Shown here: positions 8,928-16,930 of the stretch, one piece after another
Layout: every line of letters starts with the position of its first letter
How positions within the stretch are numbered: the first letter of the stretch is position 1
NCBI RefSeq assembly: GCF_004349055.1
Contig: NZ_SMKX01000002.1
Location: 83,950-147,949 of the forward strand
DNA length: 64,000 nt
Direction: 5' to 3'
From: Kribbella antibiotica
Lineage (GTDB): Bacteria; Actinomycetota; Actinomycetes; Propionibacteriales; Kribbellaceae
Position numbers and translations under genes: made by a program
Notes under the pieces: model-generated
What the model saw: the letters and a program-made list of their open reading frames with translations, nothing else
Told to the model about the DNA's origin: nothing
The model's database searches: none

Positions 8928-10217
8928 TCACACTCCTACTCGCACCAAGCTTCGCCGATTGGTCTCCTGCAACGCCAGGACACACCCGACACAGAGCAGG
9001 CAGAACGCCGCGATCGTGCAGGCGATGGCCGTGGTCGCCGGGCCGCCCGACGCGCGCTGGATCTCGGCGAACAGGACCGGAGCGATCCCGGCGCCCAGTC
9101 CGGCGAGCTGATATCCCAGCGAGGCACCGGTATACCTGGTCTCGGTGTCGAACAGTTCGGTGTAGAGCGCGGCGAGCGGTCCGTACATCATCGGATGCAG
9201 CACGCCTTGCCCGATGACGAGCGCTACCACCAGGAGCGCCGTACTGCCGGACTCGACCAGCGGGAAGAGCGCGAAGGCGTAGATCGCCGTCGCCACGGCA
9301 CCGGCCACCACCACCGGACGGCGGCCGACCCGATCCGAGACCGCGGACCAGCCGATGATGCCGAAGACCGCGCAGGCCGACGAGACCGTGAGCACGTTCA
9401 GCACCTCTTGCCTCGTGTGGCCCACCCGGACGCCGTACGCGAGGATGAACGTCGTCAGCGTGGCCTGGACGACGAACGCCGCCAGACCGACGCCGACACT
9501 GAGCGCGAGGATCCGCGGCTGGTTGCGCAGCACCTCGACCAGCGGAATCCGGCGTCTCGGTACGACGCTCTTGGCTGCGAGGAAGGCCGGGGTCTCCTCG
9601 ACCTGGGAGCGGACGAACAGCCCGATCGCGAGCAGAACGATGCTGAGCAGGAACGGGATCCGCCAGCCCCACTCGAGGAACGCGGCCTCCCCGGTCAGCG
9701 CCGCGGTGGTCGTCATCGCCACCGTGGAGACGACCATCCCGCTCGGCGCACCGGCATTGGTGAAGCTTGCCCACAGCCCCCGTCGAGAGGTCGCATGCTC
9801 GGCAGACATCAGTACGGCGCCGCCCCACTCACCGCCGACCGAGATCCCTTGCAGCACTCGCAGCAGGATCAGGCCGACCGGAGCGGCAGCGCCGATCTGC
9901 TCAGAGCCGGGCAGCAGGCCGATCAGGAAGCTGGACAATCCCATCATCGTCATGGTGAGCACGAGCATCCGTTTGCGGCCGAGCTTGTCGCCGAAGTGCC
10001 CGAACAGGATGCCGCCGAGCGGCCGCGCGAGGTATCCGGTGGCGAACGTTCCGAAGCTGGCCACGGTTGCCAGCGCGGGGTCGAGGTCGGAGAAGAAGAC
10101 CTTGCTGAAGACCACCGCGGAGGCGGTCGCATAGAGCAGGAAGTCGTAGTACTCGATCAGGCTGCCGAGGTAGCTCGAGGCGACTGCCCGGCGAAGCTGG
10201 GTCTGCTGATGTGGCAT
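8928..10217 (-). CDS. MFS transporter, metabolite:H+ symporter (MHS) type
   Basis: 429 aa with about 12 hydrophobic segments. The start is typical of the MHS group: GSLIEYYDFLLYATAS in TM1, and the loop 2-3 signature GHFGDKLGRKRML. Relatives import shikimate, alpha-ketoglutarate, proline/betaine or aromatic acids with protons. Position between acyl-CoA ligase and MaoC hydratase suggests it imports the acid degraded by this operon. Confidence 0.88.
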   Translation of the reverse strand: MPHQQTQLRRAVASSYLGSLIEYYDFLLYATASAVVFSKVFFSDLDPALATVASFGTFATGYLARPLGGILFGHFGDKLGRKRMLVLTMTMMGLSSFLIGLLPGSEQIGAAAPVGLILLRVLQGISVGGEWGGAVLMSAEHATSRRGLWASFTNAGAPSGMVVSTVAMTTTAALTGEAAFLEWGWRIPFLLSIVLLAIGLFVRSQVEETPAFLAAKSVVPRRRIPLVEVLRNQPRILALSVGVGLAAFVVQATLTTFILAYGVRVGHTRQEVLNVLTVSSACAVFGIIGWSAVSDRVGRRPVVVAGAVATAIYAFALFPLVESGSTALLVVALVIGQGVLHPMMYGPLAALYTELFDTETRYTGASLGYQLAGLGAGIAPVLFAEIQRASGGPATTAIACTIAAFCLLCVGCVLALQETNRRSLVRVGV

Positions 10218-10232
10218 GGCGGTGCCCCTCGT

Positions 10233-10688
10233 TCAGGTGTAGTGGCGGTACACGGCACGGGCGACGCAGGCGGGCTTGTCCGCGCCTTGGAGTTCGACGG
10301 TGAAGTCGAGCAGCATCTGCACGCCGCCCTCGATCGCGATCACGTCCGCGACGACGGCCGCGAGCCGGATCTTGGCGCCGACCGGGACCGGGCTCGGGAA
10401 GCGCACCTTGTCGAGGCCGTAGTTAACGCTCATCCGGACCCCTCCGATCTCCAGCAGGTCGGTGAACAACGGGATCAGCAGCGACAGCGTCAGATAGCCG
10501 TGCGCGATTGTGGTGCCGAACGGGCCGGCGGCCGCACGGACGGGGTCGACGTGAATCCACTGGCGGTCGTCGGTGGCGTCGGCGAACCGGTCGATCCGGT
10601 CCTGCGTCACCTCGATCCAGTCGCCGTGACCGAGGCTGCGGCCGGCCAGTGCGGTGATCTCGTCCAGTCCATTGGCAGTGGTTTTCAT
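10233..10688 (-). CDS. MaoC-family (hot-dog) acyl-CoA hydratase
   Basis: 151 aa from ATG 10686-10688. The core ATDDRQWIHVDPVRAAAGPF then GTTIAHGYLTLSL matches the hydratase-2 motif of single-domain MaoC/NodN-like R-enoyl-CoA hydratases. It overlaps the amidohydrolase by 4 bp (ATGA). In this operon it probably hydrates a CoA-bound enoyl intermediate, ahead of or after the SDR. Confidence 0.88.
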   Translation of the reverse strand: MKTTANGLDEITALAGRSLGHGDWIEVTQDRIDRFADATDDRQWIHVDPVRAAAGPFGTTIAHGYLTLSLLIPLFTDLLEIGGVRMSVNYGLDKVRFPSPVPVGAKIRLAAVVADVIAIEGGVQMLLDFTVELQGADKPACVARAVYRHYT

Positions 10689-11578
10689 CCGTGCGCACCT
10701 TCCTTGACGGCCAGGCCCAACAGCCCGGCCGCGTTGTCTTTGAGGATCTTCGAGCGGACCTCCGGCTTGATCTCCAGCTCGGCGAAGTCCGCGAGCCAGC
10801 GGTCCGGAGTGATCACCGGGTAGTCGGAGCCGAACAGGACCTTGTCCTGCAGCAGGGTGTTGGCGTAGCGCACGAGCTGGGGCGGGAAGTACTTCGGCGA
10901 CCAGCCCGACAAGTCGATGTAGACGGAAGGTTTGTGGGTCGCGACCGCGAGTGCCTCGTCCTGCCACGGGAATGACGGATGCGCCAGGATGATCCGCAGA
11001 TCGGGGAAGTCGGTGGCGACATCGTCGACCAGCATCGGATTCGAGTACTTCAGCCGGATTCCGCCACCACCCGGCACACCGGCACCGATCCCGGTCTGCC
11101 CGGTATGGAAGAGCGCCGGAACACCGAGCTCCTGGATGACGTCGTACAGGGGGTAGGCCATCCGATCGTCGGGCGCGAAGCCCTGCAGGCTGGGATGGAA
11201 CTTGAAACCGCGGACGCCGTACTCCTCGACCAGCCGCCGCGCCTCCCGCGCTCCGGCTCGCCCCTTCCACGGATCGACACTCGCAAACGGAATCAGTACG
11301 TCGGAGTGCTCCGCACAGCTCGCGGCGACCTCCTCGTTCGCGATCCGCGGATGCCCGGTCGCGTGCTCGGCGTCGACGGTGAACACCACGGCCGCCATCC
11401 GGCGTTCCCGGTAGTAGGCCGCCATCTCCGGGATGGTCGGCTGCCGGTGGTCGTGTGCCTTGAAGTACTTCGCCGAAGCGCCGAACAGCTCCGGGCTCAG
11501 TGAACCGTGTCCGTCCTTGGAGATCTCGGCGTGCGTGTGGACGTCGATCGCGACGATCTCGTCCAGATCGATGCCCAT
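10685..11578 (-). CDS. Amidohydrolase-superfamily enzyme (ACMSD/decarboxylase-like)
   Basis: 297 aa from ATG 11576-11578, one base after the SDR stop; longer frames overlap the SDR and were rejected. Metal-site motifs: AIDVHTHAE near the N-terminus (HxH), GFKFHPSLQGF, PALFHTGQTG, ILAHPSFPW and LFGSDYPVITPDRW (Asp). This is the layout of the amidohydrolase_2 group, which includes ACMS decarboxylase and hydroxybenzoate decarboxylases. The reaction here may be decarboxylation or hydrolysis of an intermediate of the same pathway. Confidence 0.83.
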   Translation of the reverse strand: MGIDLDEIVAIDVHTHAEISKDGHGSLSPELFGASAKYFKAHDHRQPTIPEMAAYYRERRMAAVVFTVDAEHATGHPRIANEEVAASCAEHSDVLIPFASVDPWKGRAGAREARRLVEEYGVRGFKFHPSLQGFAPDDRMAYPLYDVIQELGVPALFHTGQTGIGAGVPGGGGIRLKYSNPMLVDDVATDFPDLRIILAHPSFPWQDEALAVATHKPSVYIDLSGWSPKYFPPQLVRYANTLLQDKVLFGSDYPVITPDRWLADFAELEIKPEVRSKILKDNAAGLLGLAVKEGAHG

Positions 11579-11579
11579 C

Positions 11580-12485
11580 TCAACGGCCTTGTGGTGCTGG
11601 GATTCCGTAACTCTCCGGCTCGGCGCCGATACCGCTGGACCATGAGGCCGCGATCCCCTCCGCGGTCCACCCGTCCTGGCTGTAGGCAACGGACTTCTCT
11701 GCCGGATGCGACCACAGCGCCAACCGGTCACCGCCGATACCGATCGCCTGGCCGGTCACCTCGGCCGACGCATCCGAGGCCAGGAAGACGATCAGGGACG
11801 CGACATCTTCGACCGTACCGAGTCCTTCGTCGCGGCGAAGCCAGCGCGGCAGTGGCGCACCGGTCCGCTCAGCTTCTTCGATCGCGGGCGCGAAGGCCGG
11901 AATGGTCCGGGTCATCTCGGTGGCAGCGACCGGTACGACGGCATTGACCAGGATGCCGGCTTTCGCCAGCTCCATCGCCCAGGTCCGGGCCATCGCAGCG
12001 ATCCCCGCCTTGGCGGCGGCGTAGTTGGTCTGGCCGAAGTTCCCCCGCTGACCTGCCGGCGAGGCCACCAGGATCAGCCGGCCGCCCTCCCCCTGCTCGC
12101 GCATCCGCTGGGCTGCCGCGCGAGCACAGGTGAACGTGCCACGCAGGTGAACGCGGATGACGTCGTCGAACTCTTCGTCCGACATCTTCCAGAGCACCCG
12201 ATCGCGCAGAATCCCCGCGTTGGTGACCATCACATCCAACCGGCCGAACTCCGCTACCGCAGTGGCGACCAACTGGTCCGCGACTGCGGTTTCGCCAACC
12301 GGCGCGACGACAGCAGTCGCCCGGCCGCCCGCACTCTCGATGGCGTCGACCACCTGCTTCGCCGCATCGCCGTCCACGTCGTTGACCACGACAGCTGCCC
12401 CGGCGGCAGCAAGCGCCTCCGCATAAGCCCTGCCCAGCCCGCGACCGCTCCCGGTGACTACTGCGACCTTGCCGACCACATCCAT
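11580..12485 (-). CDS. Short-chain dehydrogenase/reductase
   Basis: 301 aa. Rossmann motif VVTGSGRGLGRAYAEAL, NAG motif VTNAGILRD, catalytic Ser in LVASPAGQRG and YAAAK active site. The RGLGRAYA start and the extended C-terminus (~45 residues past the usual end) resemble the 3-hydroxyacyl-CoA dehydrogenase domain of the multifunctional beta-oxidation protein. It is the first gene of the operon, divergent from the PaaX regulator, with a palindrome in the gap. Confidence 0.87.
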   Translation of the reverse strand: MDVVGKVAVVTGSGRGLGRAYAEALAAAGAAVVVNDVDGDAAKQVVDAIESAGGRATAVVAPVGETAVADQLVATAVAEFGRLDVMVTNAGILRDRVLWKMSDEEFDDVIRVHLRGTFTCARAAAQRMREQGEGGRLILVASPAGQRGNFGQTNYAAAKAGIAAMARTWAMELAKAGILVNAVVPVAATEMTRTIPAFAPAIEEAERTGAPLPRWLRRDEGLGTVEDVASLIVFLASDASAEVTGQAIGIGGDRLALWSHPAEKSVAYSQDGWTAEGIAASWSSGIGAEPESYGIPAPQGR

Positions 12486-12535
12486 GGCGACGTCCTCTCC
12501 TCAGCTCGTCGAACCGCCAAAGTAGGTCACTTTTC

Positions 12536-12547
12536 TGACGACCGTCA
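12536..12547. promoter_or_regulatory. Palindrome in the SDR/PaaX divergent promoter
   Basis: TGACG-AC-CGTCA is a perfect inverted repeat, 50 bp upstream of the SDR start and 29 bp upstream of the regulator start. It is a plausible operator for the PaaX-type protein; assignment is by position only. Confidence 0.45.
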
Positions 12548-12576
12548 ATGACTTGCCCAACTTTATGTTCTAGGGT

Positions 12577-13410
12577 GTGGGGGTGACAGACGCCAACGAG
12601 GCCGGTGCGCACCGGCCACAGTCCCTGATGCTCAACTTCCTGGGCCTGTACGTCCTAGGCCGGGACACCGCGGTCTACTCCGGCAGCGTGATCGACGTCT
12701 TCGCCCGCGTGGACGTGTCGGAGGAGGCGGTCCGCTCGACCCTCACCCGGATGGTCAGCCGCGGCCTGCTCACCCGGCAGCGCCAAGGCCGCCGGGTGTA
12801 TTTCGGTCTGACCAGCCGTGCCACCGAGGTTCTGGACGACGGCGCGCGCCGGATCTGGGACACCGGCGCGGTCAACCGGGACTGGGACGGCACCTGGACT
12901 CTCGTCGGCTACTCACTACCCGACAGCAGGCGCAGCGACCGGCACGACCTGCGCAGCCAGCTCACTTGGGCCGGATTCGGCCTGCTGCAGAACGGTTTGT
13001 GGATAGCTCCCGGTCAGCGCGACGTCATTGCATTGGTCGAGCCGCTGGGCCTCACCGACCACGTGACCGCCTTCACCGCGGCCGCGATGAAACCGACCGA
13101 GACAGCCGGCCTGATCGATCGAGCGTTTGAAACGGCGGCGATTCGCGAGCAGTACAAGGCGTTTCTCGACCGGTGGGACACACCGAATCCACTCCCCAGC
13201 GCTCCGGACGACCTCGCGCGCCGGCTCCTCCTACACACCGACTGGCTTCAGGCGATCCGCCAAGACCCGCATCTTCCCGCTGAGCACCTCCCCAAGGACT
13301 GGCCCGCCATCCGCGCCGAGCAGCTGTTTCGCCGCCTGGACGAAGAGATCCGCCCAGAGGCAATCCGGCTCGCCGAAGAAGTCCTCGACGAGATCCCGCT
13401 CGTGCACTGA
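12577..13410 (+). CDS. PaaX-family transcriptional regulator
   Basis: 277 aa. N-terminal winged HTH (~15-85: SLMLNFLGLYVLGRD then SEEAVRSTLTRMVSRGLLTRQRQGRRVYF), central domain with WDGTWTLVGYSLPDSRRSDRHDLRSQL, and the C-terminal PaaX_C part. PaaX proteins repress CoA-dependent aromatic degradation and are released by the aryl-CoA. GTG 12583 is an alternative start with better spacing from AGGG at 12572-12575. The divergent operon contains an acyl-CoA ligase, which fits a CoA-thioester ligand. Confidence 0.88.
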   Translation: MGVTDANEAGAHRPQSLMLNFLGLYVLGRDTAVYSGSVIDVFARVDVSEEAVRSTLTRMVSRGLLTRQRQGRRVYFGLTSRATEVLDDGARRIWDTGAVNRDWDGTWTLVGYSLPDSRRSDRHDLRSQLTWAGFGLLQNGLWIAPGQRDVIALVEPLGLTDHVTAFTAAAMKPTETAGLIDRAFETAAIREQYKAFLDRWDTPNPLPSAPDDLARRLLLHTDWLQAIRQDPHLPAEHLPKDWPAIRAEQLFRRLDEEIRPEAIRLAEEVLDEIPLVH

Positions 13411-13416
13411 GGCCGG

Positions 13417-13434
13417 GTTGTTACCGGCAACGTC
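13417..13434. promoter_or_regulatory. Inverted-repeat motif upstream of the ABC operon
   Basis: GTTGTTACCGGCAACGTC contains GTTG-N7-CAAC and matches 17 of 18 bases at 62149-62166, upstream of the exported deiminase. It lies just after the PaaX stop and 93 bp before the first ABC gene. Possibly one regulator's operator; function unknown. Confidence 0.4.
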
Positions 13435-13526
13435 TCCACTTGGGGGTGTGAGGCGAGGCGCGGTTCTTCGCAGACTGTGCGCCACCGGCCTGTCCAGGGG
13501 CCGGTCGGAGGAGCGGAGGGCAGCCA

Positions 13527-14276
13527 GTGCTCAGCATCCGGAATCTGCGCGTGCGGTACGGCCGGTCGATGACCGCCTTGCACGGTGTGGATCTCGACGT
13601 TCCGGACGACGGTGTGCTTGCCGTCCTCGGGACCAACGGCGCGGGCAAGTCCACCTTGCTGCGCGCGATCTCCGGGACGCTGCGCCTGCACCGCGGTGTC
13701 ATCACCGCCGGGACAATCCAGTACGGCGACCTGCGCATCGACCGCCTCGATCCCGCCAGGATCGTCCGGTACGGCGTAGTCGGCGTACCGGAGGGTCGGC
13801 AGATCTTCGCACGGATGACCGTGGCCGAGAATCTGCGCGCCGGCGGGATCGCGACCAAGCCCGCCGAGAGAGCGGCGGCCCGGAAACGAGTGAGCGCTCT
13901 CTTCCCGTTGCTGGACGAGCGTGCCGACCAACGCGCTGGGCTGCTCTCTGGTGGCGAGCAGCAGATGCTGGCGATCGGGCGGGCGCTGATGGCGGTCCCG
14001 AAACTGCTACTGCTCGACGAGCCATCGCTCGGGCTCGCGCCCAAGCTGGTCGAGCGAATCGGCGAGGCCGTTCGCGAGATCCACGCGCAAGGCACAGCCG
14101 TCGTACTGGTTGAGCAGAACGCGTCGATGGCGCTGTCCGTGGCGGATCAGGCGGTGGTGCTCAGCGTTGGTTCGGTCGCGCTCTCGGGGTCGACTGAGGA
14201 GATCGCAGCAAGCGTTCACCAGCACTATCTCGGTACGCCCGCGCCGGAGCGACGTTCGCTCGCGAGGTGGTCGTGA
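13527..14276 (+). CDS. Branched-chain-type ABC importer, ATPase (LivF-like)
   Basis: 249 aa. Walker A GTNGAGKST, Q-loop GVPEGRQIF, signature LLSGGEQQMLAIGRAL and Walker B LLLLDEPSLGLAP: the LivF pattern of the HAAT family. It is first in a five-gene unit livF-livG-livH-livM-binding protein with every junction overlapping. The substrate may be a branched amino acid, urea/amide or aromatic acid; nearness to the PaaX cluster makes an aromatic or related acid possible. Confidence 0.92.
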   Translation: MLSIRNLRVRYGRSMTALHGVDLDVPDDGVLAVLGTNGAGKSTLLRAISGTLRLHRGVITAGTIQYGDLRIDRLDPARIVRYGVVGVPEGRQIFARMTVAENLRAGGIATKPAERAAARKRVSALFPLLDERADQRAGLLSGGEQQMLAIGRALMAVPKLLLLDEPSLGLAPKLVERIGEAVREIHAQGTAVVLVEQNASMALSVADQAVVLSVGSVALSGSTEEIAASVHQHYLGTPAPERRSLARWS

Positions 14277-15028
14277 TGCTGGTACTCGATCGGGTCACGC
14301 TGCGGTTCGGTGGACTGGTTGCCCTGGACGAGGTCTCATTCACAGTGACGCCGGGATCGCTGCATGCGTTGATCGGTCCGAACGGTGCCGGGAAGTCCAG
14401 CTGCTTCAACGTGATCAGCGGCCTCTACCGGCCGACCTCCGGCGCGGTCCGGCTGGGAGAGCAGAACCTGCTGGAGCTACGGCCGCATCGGCTGGCCGGG
14501 CTTGGTATCGGGAGAGCGTTCCAGAACACCGCTCTCTCGACGCACTCCACCGTTCTCGACAACGTGCTGCTCGGCCGGCACACGCTCACCCGCGGCGGTT
14601 TCATCGCCTGCTCGTTGCGCTGGACGCGCCGCGAGGAGAAGCGGCACGCGGCCCGAGCCCGGGAGATCTGCGACTTCCTCGGGATCGGCGCGGCCGTCGA
14701 CCAGCCGCTCGGCTCCCTGCCGTACGGAGTGACCAAGAAGGTCGATATCGCCCGCGCCCTCGCAGTCGAGCCGAACCTGCTGCTGCTCGACGAGCCGGCC
14801 GCCGGGCTGAATACCGAGGAGACCGCCGAACTCGCCGCGACCATCGGCCAGATCCGGACCGACCTCGGGATCGCGATCCTGCTGGTGGAACACGACATGG
14901 ACCTGGTGATGGGCATCGCCGACCAGGTCACGGTGCTCGACTTCGGCCGGGTGATCGCCGACGGTACGCCGGGCGACGTCCAGACCGACCCTGACGTGAT
15001 CAAGGCCTATCTCGGAGCGACGACATGA
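14276..15028 (+). CDS. Branched-chain-type ABC importer, ATPase (LivG-like)
   Basis: 250 aa from ATG 14276, overlapping the LivF stop by one base (TGATG) with GAGG 9 bp upstream. Walker A GPNGAGKSSCF, the LivG insertion GIGRAFQNTALSTHSTVLDNV, and Walker B LLLLDEPAAGLN. The signature region reads LPYGVTKKVDIARAL instead of the usual LSYGQQRRLEIARAL, a divergence worth noting. It pairs with LivF as the cytoplasmic ATPase dimer. Confidence 0.92.
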   Translation: MLVLDRVTLRFGGLVALDEVSFTVTPGSLHALIGPNGAGKSSCFNVISGLYRPTSGAVRLGEQNLLELRPHRLAGLGIGRAFQNTALSTHSTVLDNVLLGRHTLTRGGFIACSLRWTRREEKRHAARAREICDFLGIGAAVDQPLGSLPYGVTKKVDIARALAVEPNLLLLDEPAAGLNTEETAELAATIGQIRTDLGIAILLVEHDMDLVMGIADQVTVLDFGRVIADGTPGDVQTDPDVIKAYLGATT

Positions 15029-15903
15029 CGACCTTCCTCCAACTGATGCTCAACGGGCTGGGCAAGGGCGCCGTGTTCGCCTTGCTGGCCTTGGGCTTTG
15101 TGGTGATCTTCAAGGCGACCGAGGTGGTGAACTTCGCGCACGGATCGCTGGTGCTGTTCGGCGGCTACCTCGTCCTCGTCACCAAGGACACGGTCGGCTG
15201 GGCTGCGGCGGCCGTGATCGGGATCGTCAGCGCCGGTCTCCTGGCGCTGGCCGTGGAGCGGCTGCTGCTCGCCCGGTCCCGGCATGCCGATCCGTTCAGC
15301 CTGGCGTTGCTGACCATCGGCGTGGACGTGATCATCACTGAAGAAGTCGTCCGGCGGCTTGGTGTCTCGTTGCCGTTCATCGGTGATGCCTGGGATGCGA
15401 AACCACTGCAGTTCGCGGGGGTCACGCTCTTCCGGACGCACCTGGTGGCGCTTGGAGTCGCGGCTGTCCTGATCACCGCGTTCTTCCTCGCGTTCCGCTA
15501 CACCACCTGGGGAATCGCGCTCCGGGCCCAGGCCGAGAATCCCGAAGCCGCAGCCCTGGTGGGGATCCGCCGCTCGCGGGTCACCGCGTCGGCCTGGCTG
15601 ATCGCCGGTCTGCTGGCCGGAGTCGCCGTACTGTTCATTGCCACCCAGGACTTCTCCGGCGCCGGGCTGTCGCGCGGAACGCACTCGATCGCGCTCGCTG
15701 CGTTCCCGGCCGCGATCATCGGCGGTCTCGATTCGACGGCCGGAGCGATCGTCGGTGGGCTCGCGGTCGGACTCGTCGACGCGTTGTCGACGGAGTACAT
15801 CTCGTTCGCCTTCGCGAAGAGCGCCGTGTTCCTGGTGATGCTCGTTGTACTGGTGGTGCGCCCGGCCGGGCTGTTCGGAACGCGGGAGACAACACGTGTC
15901 TAA
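15025..15903 (+). CDS. Branched-chain-type ABC importer, permease (LivH-like)
   Basis: 292 aa, about 8 hydrophobic segments, with the LivH opening GLGKGAVFALLALGFVVIFK and the ATPase-contact loop RAQAENPEAAALVGI. It overlaps LivG by 4 bp and LivM by 8 bp. Confidence 0.92.
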   Translation: MTTFLQLMLNGLGKGAVFALLALGFVVIFKATEVVNFAHGSLVLFGGYLVLVTKDTVGWAAAAVIGIVSAGLLALAVERLLLARSRHADPFSLALLTIGVDVIITEEVVRRLGVSLPFIGDAWDAKPLQFAGVTLFRTHLVALGVAAVLITAFFLAFRYTTWGIALRAQAENPEAAALVGIRRSRVTASAWLIAGLLAGVAVLFIATQDFSGAGLSRGTHSIALAAFPAAIIGGLDSTAGAIVGGLAVGLVDALSTEYISFAFAKSAVFLVMLVVLVVRPAGLFGTRETTRV

Positions 15904-16930
15904 ACTCCTGTGGATTCCGGTGGCCGTGGTGCTGCTGGCCCTCCCCCTGTATCTCGACGCGTCCTGGCTCAAGGCCGGTCAGTACATGATGATCGGCGCG
16001 GTCGGCGCCATCGGGTTGACGCTGCTCAGCGGCCAGGCAGGCCAGCTCTCGCTCGCGCACGGATTCTTCCTGCTGGTCGGCGCTACGTCGTACTCGGTGC
16101 TGTCGGGAACCGATGATGACCTCGTCGGTCTCGGGCTCAACCCACTGCTGGCGTTGATCGGCGCGGTCGCGATCAGTGCCTTGGCCGGGGTCGCCTTCGC
16201 GCCGGTCGCGGGCCGGGTGCGCGGGATCTACCTCGGCGTTGCCTCACTCGCGTTGGTGTTCCTCGGGCTGTACCTCGGCCAGGCGGCTGGATCACTGACC
16301 GGCGGTACGTCGACCGGTCGCGCACCGGCGACCTTCGAACTCTTCGGCTTCTCGTTCTCGAACGAGGGCACGCTGATCGTCGCCGGGGTGCCACTCCGCG
16401 GGACCGAGCGGCTCTGGTACCTGTTCCTCATCCTGCTGGCGTTGTCCTACTGGTTGGCCAAAGGCGCAGTCGGCACCCGCATCGGCCGGTCATGGCGCGC
16501 AGTCCGCGACAACGAAGCGGCGGCAACCGCGATGGGTGTCGACGTACGCCGTACCAAGGCCGGTGTCTTCGCCGTCTCGTCGGCCTATGCCGGGCTGGCC
16601 GGCGTGATGATCGTGCTCTGGTTCGACATCCTGAAACCGGACGAGAACGAGTTCGGCACCTACGGCATCAACACGTCGATCGCGTTCCTGGCGATGGCCA
16701 TCATCGGCGGTCTCGGTTCGATCCCTGGCGCGGTGGCCGGCGCAGTGGTCGTCTACGGGCTGCCGCAGCTCCTCACCTTGTACTCCACCGACCTCGGCTG
16801 GTTCACGGGTTCCGTGACTCCGGTCCTGGTCAGTTCCTTCGTGTACGGCGCGGCAATCGTGCTCGTCGTCCTTTTCGAACCCGGCGGTCTGGCCGCGATC
16901 GGCCGCAGAATCAAGGAGTTGAGATCATGA
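15896..16930 (+). CDS. Branched-chain-type ABC importer, permease (LivM-like)
   Basis: 344 aa from GTG 15896, with GGGAG 9 bp upstream. About 9-10 hydrophobic segments, LivM features GLTLLSGQAGQLSLAHGFF and the coupling loop WRAVRDNEAAATAMGVD. It overlaps the binding protein gene by 4 bp (ATGA). Confidence 0.9.
   Translation: MSKLLWIPVAVVLLALPLYLDASWLKAGQYMMIGAVGAIGLTLLSGQAGQLSLAHGFFLLVGATSYSVLSGTDDDLVGLGLNPLLALIGAVAISALAGVAFAPVAGRVRGIYLGVASLALVFLGLYLGQAAGSLTGGTSTGRAPATFELFGFSFSNEGTLIVAGVPLRGTERLWYLFLILLALSYWLAKGAVGTRIGRSWRAVRDNEAAATAMGVDVRRTKAGVFAVSSAYAGLAGVMIVLWFDILKPDENEFGTYGINTSIAFLAMAIIGGLGSIPGAVAGAVVVYGLPQLLTLYSTDLGWFTGSVTPVLVSSFVYGAAIVLVVLFEPGGLAAIGRRIKELRS

Noticed and set aside
7444..9111. 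555-codon plus-strand frame opposite the acyl-CoA ligase
   Set aside because: It mirrors a gene with all adenylate-forming motifs and has low-complexity His/Arg/Gln composition.
9195..10823. 542-codon plus-strand frame opposite the MHS transporter and MaoC genes
   Set aside because: Highly charged shadow of two well supported genes; no start signal or motif.
13417..13434. Integron attC or phage attachment site
   Set aside because: No integrase, no cassette structure, and the second copy is 49 kb away in a similar regulatory position.
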